A stretch of 64,000 bases of DNA from HLUCCA09 sp038745585 (GTDB taxonomy: Bacteria > Pseudomonadota > Alphaproteobacteria > Rhodobacterales > Rhodobacteraceae), in assembly GCA_038745585.1 (NCBI GenBank), contig JBCDLH010000003.1, forward strand, positions 333,189 through 397,188, written 5' to 3'. Position numbers and translations under genes: made by a program. The notes under the pieces are model-generated. The model ran no database searches and was not told the origin of the DNA. It saw only the letters and a program-made list of their open reading frames with translations. Positions 17,845 to 26,575 of the stretch are shown here, piece after piece; the stretch's first letter is position 1, and every line of letters starts with the position of its first letter.

Positions 17845-18570
17845 ATGGCACGAGTTGCACTGGTCACCGGGGGGAGCCGTGGCATCGGCGAGGCGATTTC
17901 CAAGGCGCTGAAGGCCGATGGATGCGAGGTGGCGGCGACCTATGCCGGCAATGACGAGAAAGCCGCCGCTTTTTCCGAGGCCACCGGCATCAAGACCTAC
18001 AAGTGGAACGTGGCCGACTATGCCTCCTCGAAAGAGGGCATCGCCCAGGTCGAGGCCGATCTCGGACCCGTCGACATCGTCGTCGCCAACGCCGGGATCA
18101 CCCGTGACGCGCCGTTTCACAAGATGACGCCCGAGCAATGGCAAGAGGTCATCGACACCAACCTCACCGGCGTCTTCAACACCGTCCACCCGGTTTGGCC
18201 GGGGATGCGAGAACGCAAGTTTGGCCGGGTGATCGTGATCTCTTCGATCAACGGCCAGAAAGGCCAGTTCGCCCAAGCAAACTACGCCGCGACCAAGGCC
18301 GGCGATCTCGGCATCATCAAATCGCTCGCACAAGAGGGCGCGCGCGCCGGGATCACAGCGAATGCGGTCTGCCCGGGATACATCAACACCGACATGATGA
18401 AAGGCATTAAGCCTGAGGTGATGGACAGCGTGATCCTGCCTGCCATCCCGGCGGGTCGCCTCGGAGAGCCAGAAGAGATCGCGCGCTGCGTGGCGTTCCT
18501 TGCCTCCGACGATGCGGGCTTTATCACCGGCTCGACGATCTCGGCCAATGGCGGACAGTTCTTCGTCTGA
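17845..18570 (+). CDS. phaB: acetoacetyl-CoA reductase
   Basis: NADPH-dependent short-chain dehydrogenase, 241 residues, that reduces acetoacetyl-CoA to (R)-3-hydroxybutyryl-CoA for PHB synthesis. Cofactor motif VTGGSRGIGEAI lies at the N-terminus, NAGIT is present, and the catalytic Ser-Tyr-Lys is in SSINGQKGQFAQANYAATKAG (Y and K of YAATK). RBS AGGAGAAG precedes the ATG. It pairs with phaA upstream; the PHB synthase gene is not in the window. Confidence 0.96.
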   Translation: MARVALVTGGSRGIGEAISKALKADGCEVAATYAGNDEKAAAFSEATGIKTYKWNVADYASSKEGIAQVEADLGPVDIVVANAGITRDAPFHKMTPEQWQEVIDTNLTGVFNTVHPVWPGMRERKFGRVIVISSINGQKGQFAQANYAATKAGDLGIIKSLAQEGARAGITANAVCPGYINTDMMKGIKPEVMDSVILPAIPAGRLGEPEEIARCVAFLASDDAGFITGSTISANGGQFFV

Positions 18571-18594
18571 GGCGCTTTTGGAGCGGGCGGGATT

Positions 18595-18628
18595 GCCTCC
18601 GGCGGCGATATTTGGCGCAAGAAGAAGG
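18595..18628 (+). repeat. dispersed intergenic element, copy 2
   Basis: GCCTCCGGCGGCGATATTTG starts at 18595 and is followed by GCGCAAGAAGAAGG. It is the most complete copy together with 41807-41839. It sits between the 3' ends of phaB (+) and rnhA (-). Confidence 0.75.
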
Positions 18629-18805
18629 AGGGGCGTCGCGGCATCGCCCTCCCGTGCCCTTGGGCGCAATGGCACCTCTTGCGCTTGAATTTGTGAGGTC
18701 GGGTCGGCGCGCGAACGGCCATGGCGTGCGTCTCCGGGGGTCGGCGCCAAACACCTTCGATGGCAGAACGTCCGGCGGCTGTTGCAATGCGGAGACCTGG
18801 GAGGG

Positions 18806-19264
18806 TCAACGTCGCTCCTTGAAGGGCGCCATCCCGGCCCGGGCAAGCGCGTCGGCGCGCTCGTTTTCGGGGTGCCCCGCATGGCCCTTGACCCATTCCC
18901 AATATACCCGATGACGGGCTTGGGCGTCGTCGAGGCGGCGCCAAAGATCTTCGTTCTTCACGGGTTTCTTGGCTGCGGTCTTCCAGCCGTTTCTCTTCCA
19001 GCCGTAAATCCACCCGGTCACTCCGTTTTTCACGTAGGCGCTGTCGGTCACCAGGGTGATGTCGGAGGCGCGGGTCAGGCTTTCGAGCGCGGAAATGGCG
19101 GCGAGAAGCTCCATCCGGTTGTTGGTCGTGGCCGCCTCGCCGCCGCTCAGCTCGCGCTCCTTGAGGAGCGTCTCACCGTCGAAGGCCTGTAGCACGACAC
19201 CCCAACCCCCAGGGCCGGGATTGCCGGAACAGGCGCCATCGGTATAGGCGGTCAGCGTCACCAT
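18806..19264 (-). CDS. rnhA: ribonuclease HI
   Basis: Degrades RNA in RNA-DNA hybrids; 152 residues, cytoplasmic. Catalytic residues are visible: D9 in TDGACSGNPGPGGWG, E52 in RMELLAAI, D74 in TDSAYVKNG and D138 in NERADALA, with H128 in KGHAGHPENE. The handle region GWKRNGWKTAAKKPVKN is intact. The ATG at 19264 gives normal family length; the open frame upstream is not conserved-looking. Confidence 0.96.
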   Translation of the reverse strand: MVTLTAYTDGACSGNPGPGGWGVVLQAFDGETLLKERELSGGEAATTNNRMELLAAISALESLTRASDITLVTDSAYVKNGVTGWIYGWKRNGWKTAAKKPVKNEDLWRRLDDAQARHRVYWEWVKGHAGHPENERADALARAGMAPFKERR

Positions 19265-19322
19265 GGCGCTGGGGTAGGGGAGGCGTCGGGCAGGCGCAAG
19301 CGGGCCGCGGCGTTGGCGTGGC

Positions 19323-19916
19323 TCAAGCGCGGCGGCCCCACAGGACGATCCAGGGCGCCTCGACCCCATCGAAGCCGGGCTCGCAGCCGGTCTCGCGCAT
19401 CTCGATCTCAAAGCCCTCCGCGTTCATGAGGCCAGTGATCTCGGGATCTTCGTAATAGGTATAGAGCCGTCCCAGACTGTCCCGCGCGGCGCCTGTCCCC
19501 GTTTTCAGACCGATATGGAGGAGCCCGTTGGGCCCGAGAGCGGCGGCAAGGCGCGCAAGGTGGCCGGGCATCTCGGCGCGGGGCGCGTGGAGGAGCGAGA
19601 AGTTTGCCCAGATCCCGTCCAAGGTTCGATCCGTGTCGATGTCTGCAAACGTGCCGACCCGGGCGGGCACGCCGTAGCTCTCGCGCGCGACGCGCACCAT
19701 GCCCTCGGCGGCATCCAGCGCGTCAACATCAAAGCCCGCCGCCAGCATCGCCGCGGCGGAATTGCCCGGGCCGCAGCCCAGATCAAGGACGCGGCCCCCG
19801 GCGGGCAGGGCGGCCATGAAAGCGCGCAAACGCGCCGAGGGCTCGGGCGTTGTCACCTCGCGCGCATAGTCAGCAGCGCGGTCCGAGTACAAATCAAGCG
19901 TCTGCTTGTCGGTCAT
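19323..19916 (-). CDS. class I SAM-dependent methyltransferase
   Basis: Small-molecule methyltransferase-like protein, 197 residues. SAM motif I is VLDLGCGPGNSAAAMLAAG; acidic motif DVDALDAAEGM and motif post-I RVGTFADID follow. Its start overlaps the stop of the upstream DUF3429 gene by 4 bp (ATGA at 19913-19916), so the two are translationally coupled. The target is unknown. Confidence 0.87.
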   Translation of the reverse strand: MTDKQTLDLYSDRAADYAREVTTPEPSARLRAFMAALPAGGRVLDLGCGPGNSAAAMLAAGFDVDALDAAEGMVRVARESYGVPARVGTFADIDTDRTLDGIWANFSLLHAPRAEMPGHLARLAAALGPNGLLHIGLKTGTGAARDSLGRLYTYYEDPEITGLMNAEGFEIEMRETGCEPGFDGVEAPWIVLWGRRA

Positions 19917-20377
19917 AGCAGAAAGGCCGGCACAGCCAGGCAAAGGCAGACGAGTGCGGTGAGCGGGATCCGCAACGCCATCCACCAGGGCGGGGCGAGG
20001 CCGTTGCGCCAAAAGAACAGATCGATCAGCAGGACGCCGACGAAACCGGTCATCAAATGGAGCGCGGCGTCCCTAGGCCCAGCGCCGATGAAAAAGAACG
20101 CCCAGAGTGCCGGGACCACCGAAAGCGCAAATCCCATGCCTTGGGTGGCGCCCTCGGCCCGGGTGGAAAGCCCCCAGATCACACCTGACATAAAGGCGAG
20201 GATGAGCTGGCCATAGTTCAACAAAACGTAAGGCCCGATGAAGCGGGGGCCGATCGTGTCTGCGGTGAGGTTTTGCAGGGCGGGCATGTAGATGGTGCCG
20301 ATGCCCCAAAAGAACGGCAGGAGCCCGGCAAAGCCAAGCAGAAGGGCGGAGCGAGGAACTGTCGAAAGCGTCAGCAT
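19913..20377 (-). CDS. DUF3429 domain membrane protein
   Basis: Inner-membrane protein of 154 residues with about five hydrophobic segments and little soluble sequence. FLPFFWGIG-like N-terminal helix, YGQLILAFMSGVIWGL and DLFFWRNGLAPPWWMALRIPLT match the DUF3429 pattern as I recall it. It is coupled by a 4-bp overlap to the methyltransferase. Function unknown. Confidence 0.8.
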   Translation of the reverse strand: MLTLSTVPRSALLLGFAGLLPFFWGIGTIYMPALQNLTADTIGPRFIGPYVLLNYGQLILAFMSGVIWGLSTRAEGATQGMGFALSVVPALWAFFFIGAGPRDAALHLMTGFVGVLLIDLFFWRNGLAPPWWMALRIPLTALVCLCLAVPAFLL

Positions 20378-20422
20378 AGCCGCCGTTGTAACGCCCGAGC
20401 GCGCGGAGAAAAGGGCCGGTGC

Positions 20423-21037
20423 CTAGGCGCGTTCGAGCGCCAGCCGGGCGGCGAGGAGCGCAAAGACCCCCGCAAAGGTCCGGTTGAGCCAACGCATCGC
20501 GCGCTCGGAGGAGAGGATCGCATCGCGCGCCGCAGCGGCGAAGACCCCGTAGAGAATGAAAACCGCAAAGGTCATGGCCATAAAGACCGCGCCGAGGAGC
20601 AACATCTCGACGGTCGCCGTCGCCGCCGTGCCCGAAAGGAACGGCGGCAGCAGCGCAAGAAAGAAGATCGAGAGCTTGGGGTTGAGGATATTGATCAGCG
20701 CCCCGCGACGGGCAATCGGCCACGCGTCCACCTTGCCTGCATCCGGGCGAATAGCGAGGGCCCCGTCTGATTTCAGCGCTTGCCAGGCGAGCCACAGCAG
20801 ATAGGCGACCCCGGCGAACTTCACGACCTGAAAGAGGAGCGCTGAGGTGTGAAGGACCGCCGCCAAGCCCAGCACTGCGGCAGCGAGATGTGGCACGATC
20901 CCGAATGTGCAGCCCAACGCGGCCCAAATCGCCGCCGCGCGCCCGCGTCCGAGGCCAATGGCGAGCGTGTAGACAACACCCGTTCCCGGCGCGATCACGA
21001 CGACGAAAGCGGTGATCAGGAATTGTGCAGAAATCAT
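20423..21037 (-). CDS. LysE family translocator
   Basis: Amino-acid exporter family (RhtB/LysE), 204 residues with six predicted helices. Family motifs include the N-terminal FVVVIAPGTGVVYTLAIGLGRG, GVAYLLWLAWQALKS and RRGALINILNPKLSIFFLAL. The start overlaps the ispH stop by 4 bp (21034-21037), so it is in an operon with ispH. The exported compound is unknown. Confidence 0.9.
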   Translation of the reverse strand: MISAQFLITAFVVVIAPGTGVVYTLAIGLGRGRAAAIWAALGCTFGIVPHLAAAVLGLAAVLHTSALLFQVVKFAGVAYLLWLAWQALKSDGALAIRPDAGKVDAWPIARRGALINILNPKLSIFFLALLPPFLSGTAATATVEMLLLGAVFMAMTFAVFILYGVFAAAARDAILSSERAMRWLNRTFAGVFALLAARLALERA

Positions 21038-21990
21038 GCGGTCACTTTCTCGCGGAGAACGCGTGGCACTTTAAACTCGACGTCCTCTTGCGCCGTTTCA
21101 ACGAGCTCGACGGTGACGTCGTAGCGCGTGCGAAACGCGTCGACCACTTCGTTCACGAGTTCTTCGGGGGCAGAGGCGCCGGCCGTAATCCCCAGCGTCC
21201 CGATCCCTTGAAGCGCGCGCCAGTCGATATCGCCGGCGCGCTGCACGAGCTGGGCATAGGCGCAGCCGGCGCGGGCGCCCACCTCAACCAGCCGCTTAGA
21301 GTTCGACGAGTTCGGCGCCCCCACAACGAGCATCGCATCGGCCTTGGGCGCCATGGCCTTGACCGCCTCTTGCCGGTTCGTTGTGGCGTAGCAGATGTCT
21401 TCTTTGTGGGGTCCGACAATGGCGGGAAAGCGCGCCTGGAGCGCAGCCACGACATCGGCCGTATCGTCGACCGACAGCGTCGTCTGCGTCACGAAGGCGA
21501 GGCGCTCGGGGTCGCGCACGTCGAGCTGCGCGACGTCGTCCACCTCTTCCACGAGCAGCACCTCACCCGGTGGGAGTTGGCCCATCGTCCCGATCGTCTC
21601 AGGGTGGCCCGCATGGCCAATCATAACGATCTGCAAGCCCCGGGCACGGTGGCGCGCCGCCTCGATATGGACCTTTGAAACAAGCGGGCAGGTCGCGTCG
21701 ACATAAATCATATCACGCCGCTCGGCCTCGGCTGGGACAGCTTTCGGCACACCATGGGCGGAGAAGATCACGGGCCGGTCGGTGGGGCATTCGTCAAGCT
21801 CTTCGACGAAAACCGCGCCCTTGTCGCGCAGGCCATCAACGACAAATTTGTTGTGAACAATCTCGTGCCGGACATACACGGGCGGCCCCCATTTTTCGAG
21901 GGCCATCTCCACGATCTTGATCGCGCGGTCGACCCCGGCGCAAAAGCCCCGCGGCGCGGCCATGTAGATCGTGAGCGGGGGCTTGGACAT
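21034..21990 (-). CDS. ispH: 4-hydroxy-3-methylbut-2-enyl diphosphate reductase
   Basis: Last step of the MEP isoprenoid pathway, forming IPP and DMAPP; 318 residues, [4Fe-4S] enzyme. Cluster cysteines C17 (GFCAGVDRA), C101 (DATCPLVSKVH) and C200 (EDICYATTNRQEAV) are present, as are HGV, GHAGHPE and PNSSNSKRL. The ATG at 21990 is selected because MSKPPLTIYMAAPRGFCAG is the usual N-terminus; the longer open frame upstream is spurious. Confidence 0.97.
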   Translation of the reverse strand: MSKPPLTIYMAAPRGFCAGVDRAIKIVEMALEKWGPPVYVRHEIVHNKFVVDGLRDKGAVFVEELDECPTDRPVIFSAHGVPKAVPAEAERRDMIYVDATCPLVSKVHIEAARHRARGLQIVMIGHAGHPETIGTMGQLPPGEVLLVEEVDDVAQLDVRDPERLAFVTQTTLSVDDTADVVAALQARFPAIVGPHKEDICYATTNRQEAVKAMAPKADAMLVVGAPNSSNSKRLVEVGARAGCAYAQLVQRAGDIDWRALQGIGTLGITAGASAPEELVNEVVDAFRTRYDVTVELVETAQEDVEFKVPRVLREKVTA

Positions 21991-22214
21991 CGACGCACTC
22001 CTTGACGCGCAACGTAGTGATGCCAAGACCGCGCGTCCAGACGAAGACGGCGCCATGGTTTGCAAGGTGCTGTGCAGAACTCCGCGCTGATGGCCGTTCG
22101 TCAGTGGCGCTTCGCCACGACGCGACGAATGACCCATCGCCCGGAGGGTCGCCGCGCGCCGCAGTTCGGCGACAGAGCGCGCGGCCGACGGGCATTTCAC
22201 GTCGGGATGGCGCC

Positions 22215-22811
22215 TCAGTTCGCCTCTTCTTCCTCAATGCGCGACATCGCATCGCCGGGTGCGCGCGCAGGCGCGCTTTGCTCGCGCGGCGGTCGGCCGA
22301 TGACGTCGCGCAACTCGTCGAGCTCGATGAAGTTGTCCGCCTGGCGGCGCAGCTCGTCGGCGATCATCGGTGGCTGACTGCGAATCGTCGAACACACAGA
22401 GACCCGCACGCCCTGACGTTGGAGGCTCTCGACCAGGGGCCGGAAATCGCCATCGCCCGAGAACAGCACGATATGGTCGACCCGAGGCGCCAGCTCCATG
22501 GCATCGACCGTGAGTTCGATATCCATGTTGCCTTTGACTTTGCGCCGACCTTGGCTGTCGGTGAACTCTTTGGCCGGTTTCGTGACCATCGCGTAGCCGT
22601 TGTAATGCAGCCAATCCACGAGCGGTCGGATCGGCGAATACTCTTCGTTCTCCAAGAGCGCGGTATAGTAAAACGCGCGCAAGAGTTTGCCGCGGCGCAT
22701 AAATTCCTGGCGCAGCAACTTGTAGTCGATGTCAAATCCAAGGGCCTTTGCGGCGGCGTAGAGATTCGACCCGTCGATGAAGAGCGCGAGACGTTCGTCG
22801 CGGTAGAACAT
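22215..22811 (-). CDS. NYN domain (LabA/DUF88) putative ribonuclease
   Basis: 198-residue protein with a PIN-like NYN nuclease fold. Acidic residues expected to bind metal are seen in ALFIDGSNLYAAAKALG (D14), NMDIELTVDAM and LFSGDGDFRPLVESLQRQG. The C-terminal tail (about residues 170-198) is charged and looks disordered. It is divergent from rpoZ and its promoter region is shared with it. Substrate RNA unknown; an RNA decay role is inferred from the family only. Confidence 0.88.
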   Translation of the reverse strand: MFYRDERLALFIDGSNLYAAAKALGFDIDYKLLRQEFMRRGKLLRAFYYTALLENEEYSPIRPLVDWLHYNGYAMVTKPAKEFTDSQGRRKVKGNMDIELTVDAMELAPRVDHIVLFSGDGDFRPLVESLQRQGVRVSVCSTIRSQPPMIADELRRQADNFIELDELRDVIGRPPREQSAPARAPGDAMSRIEEEEAN

Positions 22812-23127
22812 GGCAAATCCCTTTCGAGTATCGAGCGCCGCGATTTCATTCTTTTTTGCTATCGCGCGGCGCGGGCTTTTCAGATCGGGGCAACTCTTCC
22901 TGAACCAAGGCGCCCGCTGTCACAAGCCCGTTACTTGCGATACGGGCGTTTGGGCGCCAATCCGCTTTCTCAATAAATCTCTGTGCGTAAGCGCACATGG
23001 ATCCGTGCAATTTCACGGATCATGCCGTGCAATCAAGCGCGGAGGACGCACCGATCGCACAGTGACTGCCTTGCAATATAGGGGCCATGCAGCTAGATAC
23101 AGCCCTTCCAGATTTCCGGAGGCAGAC
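22812..23127. promoter_or_regulatory. 316-bp divergent regulatory region of the NYN gene and rpoZ
   Basis: Two perfect inverted repeats lie close together: TGTGCG-TAAG-CGCACA (22982-22997) and GATCCGTG-CAATTT-CACGGATC (23000-23021). CCGTGCAAT occurs twice (23003-23011, 23025-23033), and TGCAAT at 23006, 23028 and 23072 is spaced by 22 and 44 bp. A possible rpoZ promoter is TTGCAA (23071-23076), 17-bp spacer, TAGATA (23094-23099). The hairpins could also mark a leader or a small RNA. No gene is seen. Confidence 0.55.
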
Positions 23128-23484
23128 ATGGCGCGCGTTACCGTCGAAGATTGCGTCGACAAGGTTCCCAACCGTTTCGAGCTCGTGATGCTGGCAGCGC
23201 ACCGTGCCCGCGAGGTGAGTGCGGGAAGTGGCATCACCGTCGACCGCGACAATGACAAAAACCCGGTCGTGGCGTTGCGCGAGATCGCCGAAGAGACCCA
23301 ACAGGCCGACAATCTGCGCGAGCGGATGATCGAGGCGAATCAAACCCAGATCGAGGTCGACGAGCCGGAAGAGGATTCAATGGCGCTCCTCATGGGGGCC
23401 GAGACACCCGACCGGCCCTCCGAAGATGACCTGTCCGAGGAAATGCTCCTCCGGCAGCTCATGGAAGCGCAGGAGCAACGATAA
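23128..23484 (+). CDS. rpoZ: DNA-directed RNA polymerase omega subunit
   Basis: Assembly subunit of RNA polymerase that also contributes to ppGpp binding; 118 residues. MARVTVEDCVDKVPNRFELV and LAAHRAREVSAGS are the family core, and KNPVVALREIAEE follows. The acidic C-terminal tail is normal for alphaproteobacteria. The ATG at 23128 has GGAGG upstream, and the frame upstream of it is not conserved. The (p)ppGpp synthetase gene follows 17 bp later. Confidence 0.97.
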   Translation: MARVTVEDCVDKVPNRFELVMLAAHRAREVSAGSGITVDRDNDKNPVVALREIAEETQQADNLRERMIEANQTQIEVDEPEEDSMALLMGAETPDRPSEDDLSEEMLLRQLMEAQEQR

Positions 23485-23501
23485 CGTATCCCACCGCGCC
23501 C

Positions 23502-25745
23502 ATGCACGCGGCGCCATTGGCCACCGCGCCGGATCGAGAGGCCGACCGGGACCCTGCGTCTGACGTGGACGCGGACGCCCTCGTTTCGCTAATCTCGGCC
23601 TACAACCCGCACACGAATGCGGCGCTCATTCGCAAGGCCTATGCCTTTGGCGAGATGATGCATGAGGGACAGTACCGGCATTCGGGGGAGGCCTATTTCT
23701 CTCATCCCGTGGCCGTTGCTGCGATCCTTGCGCAAATGCGGCTCGACGATGATACGATCGTCACAGCGCTCCTCCACGACACGGTGGAGGATACGCGCGC
23801 CCGCTACGCCGACATTGCGCGCGAATTCGGCGAAGAGATCGCTCGGCTCGTCGATGGCGTAACAAAGCTTACGAATCTTCAGCTCGCCTCGTCAGAGACG
23901 GCGCAAGCCGAGAACTTCCGTAAGCTTTTCATGGCGATGTCCGAGGATCTTCGCGTGATCCTGGTCAAGCTCGCCGACCGGCTGCACAACATGCGCACAA
24001 TCCGGCACCAACGACCGGACAAGCAGGTCAAAAAGAGCCGCGAGACCATGGACATCTACGCACCGCTCGCGGGGCGAATGGGCATGCAATGGATGCGCGA
24101 CGAGCTTGAGGATCTGGCGTTTCAGGTGCTTAATCCGGATGGGCGCATGTCGATTATGCGCCGTTTTCTGACGCTCCAACAGCAGGCCGGTGACGTCGTT
24201 GACAAGATCAAGGCCGACATCCGGGCTGAATTGCACAAGGTTGGCATCACGGCCGCCGTCTTTGGCCGCGCCAAACGGCCGTACTCGATTTGGCGCAAGA
24301 TGCAGGCCAAAGAGCTCACGTTTTCGCGCTTGTCGGACATCTACGGGTTCCGCGTCATCGTCGAGTCCGAACTGGAATGCTATGGCGTCCTTGGCGCGAT
24401 CCACCAGCGCTGGCGCGCCGTTCCGGGCCGCTTCAAAGACTATATCAGCCAGCCAAAGTCGAACGGCTATCGCTCGATCCACACCACCGTCTCGGGGCGC
24501 GACGGCAAGCGGGTCGAGGTCCAGATCCGCACGCGCGAAATGCACGAGGTCGCCGAGGCCGGCGTCGCCGCGCATTGGTCTTACCGCGACGGGGAGCGCG
24601 CGCATAACCCGTTTGCGGTCGACCCCACGAAGTGGATCGTGCAGCTCAAAGAGCGCTTTGACGAGGCTGACACGGCCGAGTTTCTCGAACACGTCAAGCT
24701 CGAGATGTATTCCGACCAGGTGTTCTGTTTTTCGCCGAAGGGCGATGTCGTGCAGCTGCCCAAGGGTGCGACGCCGCTCGACTACGCCTATGCGATCCAC
24801 ACGCGAATCGGCGATAGCTGCGTCGGCGCCAAGGTCGACGGGATGCGCGTGCCGCTCTGGACGCGGCTGAAAAACGGGCAATCGGTCGAAATTGTGACCG
24901 CCGAAGGCCAGCGGCCGCAGGCAACGTGGCTGGAGATCGTGGCGACCGGACGCGCCAAAGCGGCGATCCGGCGAAGCCTGCGCGAAGAGAACCGGGAGCG
25001 CTTCATGAAGCTCGGGCGCGAGCTCGCCCGCGTCGCCTTCGAGCATGTTGGGCGCAAGGCGTCCGATAAGGCCCTGGCAACAGCCGCCAGGCATCTTGGC
25101 GTGCCCAGTGCCGAAGACCTCCTTGCCCGGCTCGGCTCGGCCGAGATGTCGGCGCGCGACGTTGTCGACGCGCTTTACCCCAATTTGTCGCGACAGGGCG
25201 AAGAAGTTGCGCCATCCCGCGCAGTTTTGGGCCTGGCTCCCGATCAATTGCCGCAACGGGGTAAATGCTGCCAACCGCTGCCGGGCGAGCGTATCGTCGG
25301 CATCACCTATCGCGGGGCCGGTGTCGTCGTCCACGCCATCGACTGTCCGGCGCTTGTCGCCGTCGAGGATCAGACCGAGCGCTGGGTCGACCTGCACTGG
25401 CATTCAGGCCTGCATGCCACGATCTATACCGTCTCCCTGGGTCTCGTGATCTCCAACGACGCGGGTGTGCTCGGCCGCATTTGCACCTTGATCGGCGAGC
25501 AGAAAGCCAACATTTCCGACCTGGAATTTGTCGACAGGAAGCCTGATTTTTACCGGCTTCGTGTTGATGTTGATCTACGTGACGTAGAGCACTTGCATAT
25601 GGTGATGACGGCGCTTGAGGCCGAGAACGATGTGGCGGAGCTCACTCGGCTGCGCCGCGGCCCCCTTGGATCGGACGAGGAGGCAGCCACGCCTTTGGCG
25701 CGCGACGGGGCGGAAACGGATGGGATCGGGGCGTTGCTGCCCTAA
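23502..25745 (+). CDS. rsh: bifunctional (p)ppGpp synthetase/hydrolase (RelA/SpoT family)
   Basis: Makes and degrades the stringent alarmone; 747 residues, cytoplasmic. Domains in order are: HD hydrolase (YFSHPVAVAAIL, LLHDTVEDT, KLADRLHNMRT); synthetase (RKMQAKELTFSRLSDIYGFR, SNGYRSIHTTVSG); TGS (VFCFSPKGDVVQLPKGATPL); helical/zinc-finger-type region; C-terminal ACT (NISDLEFVDRKPDFYRLRVD). Both catalytic halves look intact, as expected for the single alphaproteobacterial Rsh. No clear RBS is seen at 23502; translation may be coupled to rpoZ, and a GTG at 23565 is an alternative start. Confidence 0.96.
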   Translation: MHAAPLATAPDREADRDPASDVDADALVSLISAYNPHTNAALIRKAYAFGEMMHEGQYRHSGEAYFSHPVAVAAILAQMRLDDDTIVTALLHDTVEDTRARYADIAREFGEEIARLVDGVTKLTNLQLASSETAQAENFRKLFMAMSEDLRVILVKLADRLHNMRTIRHQRPDKQVKKSRETMDIYAPLAGRMGMQWMRDELEDLAFQVLNPDGRMSIMRRFLTLQQQAGDVVDKIKADIRAELHKVGITAAVFGRAKRPYSIWRKMQAKELTFSRLSDIYGFRVIVESELECYGVLGAIHQRWRAVPGRFKDYISQPKSNGYRSIHTTVSGRDGKRVEVQIRTREMHEVAEAGVAAHWSYRDGERAHNPFAVDPTKWIVQLKERFDEADTAEFLEHVKLEMYSDQVFCFSPKGDVVQLPKGATPLDYAYAIHTRIGDSCVGAKVDGMRVPLWTRLKNGQSVEIVTAEGQRPQATWLEIVATGRAKAAIRRSLREENRERFMKLGRELARVAFEHVGRKASDKALATAARHLGVPSAEDLLARLGSAEMSARDVVDALYPNLSRQGEEVAPSRAVLGLAPDQLPQRGKCCQPLPGERIVGITYRGAGVVVHAIDCPALVAVEDQTERWVDLHWHSGLHATIYTVSLGLVISNDAGVLGRICTLIGEQKANISDLEFVDRKPDFYRLRVDVDLRDVEHLHMVMTALEAENDVAELTRLRRGPLGSDEEAATPLARDGAETDGIGALLP

Positions 25746-25798
25746 GCGTGGGGCGTGCCGGGCACCGCCCCGCACGTTGTGAGAGGACGAGGGCCTTG

Positions 25799-26482
25799 GT
25801 GTTTAAGCGCCGCGAAAAGCGAACCTGGCTGCGGATCGTGGCGGAAAGTCTTTGGCCCCGCGGCGGCTGGGGCCGTGCCGCGCAATATGTCAAGCATCGC
25901 TTGCGCCGCATCCCGGACAGCCCGCACCGCATCGGACGTGGGATCTGGGCGGGCGTGTTTGTCTCCTTCACGCCGCTTTACGGGTTGCACTTTATCGCCT
26001 CGGCGCTGCTCGCCAAGCTGATGGGCGGCAACATCGTCGCCGCGCTTCTTGCGACCTTTTTCGGCAATCCAATCACCTTTCCGATCATCGCCGCGTTCTC
26101 GCTTCGCCTCGGCAATTGGATCCTCGATGGCGAGTTTACCGCCGCCGGAGAGGGCAAGCTTGGCGAGACCTTCGCCAACGCGTTTCAGGAGCTATGGCAC
26201 AACACCAAAGCGCTCTTTACGGCCGACATCGCCCATTGGGAGGGGCTTGCCGCCTTCTACCACGATGTGTTTTTCCCGTATTTCGTCGGCGGTATCGCAC
26301 CCGGGCTGCTCGTCGCAACCGCCGTTTACTTTGCGGCCCTGCCGGTCATCACCGCCTATCAAAACCGTCGCCGTGGCCGGCTCAAAGCCCGGCTTGACAA
26401 GCTCCGCAACGCCGCGCCTGCCGTCGCGGCAAAAGCAAAGTCAGCGGCCCGCGTGAAGCAATCCTGGCCCGACGGCGCCTGA
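25799..26482 (+). CDS. DUF2062 domain membrane protein
   Basis: 227-residue protein. A basic N-terminus (VFKRREKRTWLRIVAESLWP) is followed by the DUF2062 core with IGRGIWAGVFVSFTPLYGLH and LATFFGNPITFPIIAAFSLR, and a second membrane segment around ILVATAVYFAALP. The GTG at 25799 is chosen because GAGGACGAGGG precedes it and the family starts with this basic stretch. It usually follows rsh in this order of bacteria, as here. Function unknown. Confidence 0.85.
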   Translation: MFKRREKRTWLRIVAESLWPRGGWGRAAQYVKHRLRRIPDSPHRIGRGIWAGVFVSFTPLYGLHFIASALLAKLMGGNIVAALLATFFGNPITFPIIAAFSLRLGNWILDGEFTAAGEGKLGETFANAFQELWHNTKALFTADIAHWEGLAAFYHDVFFPYFVGGIAPGLLVATAVYFAALPVITAYQNRRRGRLKARLDKLRNAAPAVAAKAKSAARVKQSWPDGA

Positions 26483-26575
26483 GCTTCGCCCGCGCCGGAC
26501 CGAGCGGGACCGCCCCGACAGCGCCACGTGGCACAGCCTCTGTTTCGGCAGTCTGCCCTGTGTCACAACCCGGCC

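Noticed and set aside
22812..23127. Possible tmRNA (ssrA) gene
   Set aside because: Hairpins are present but no alanine-acceptor ends and no tag-peptide reading frame were found.
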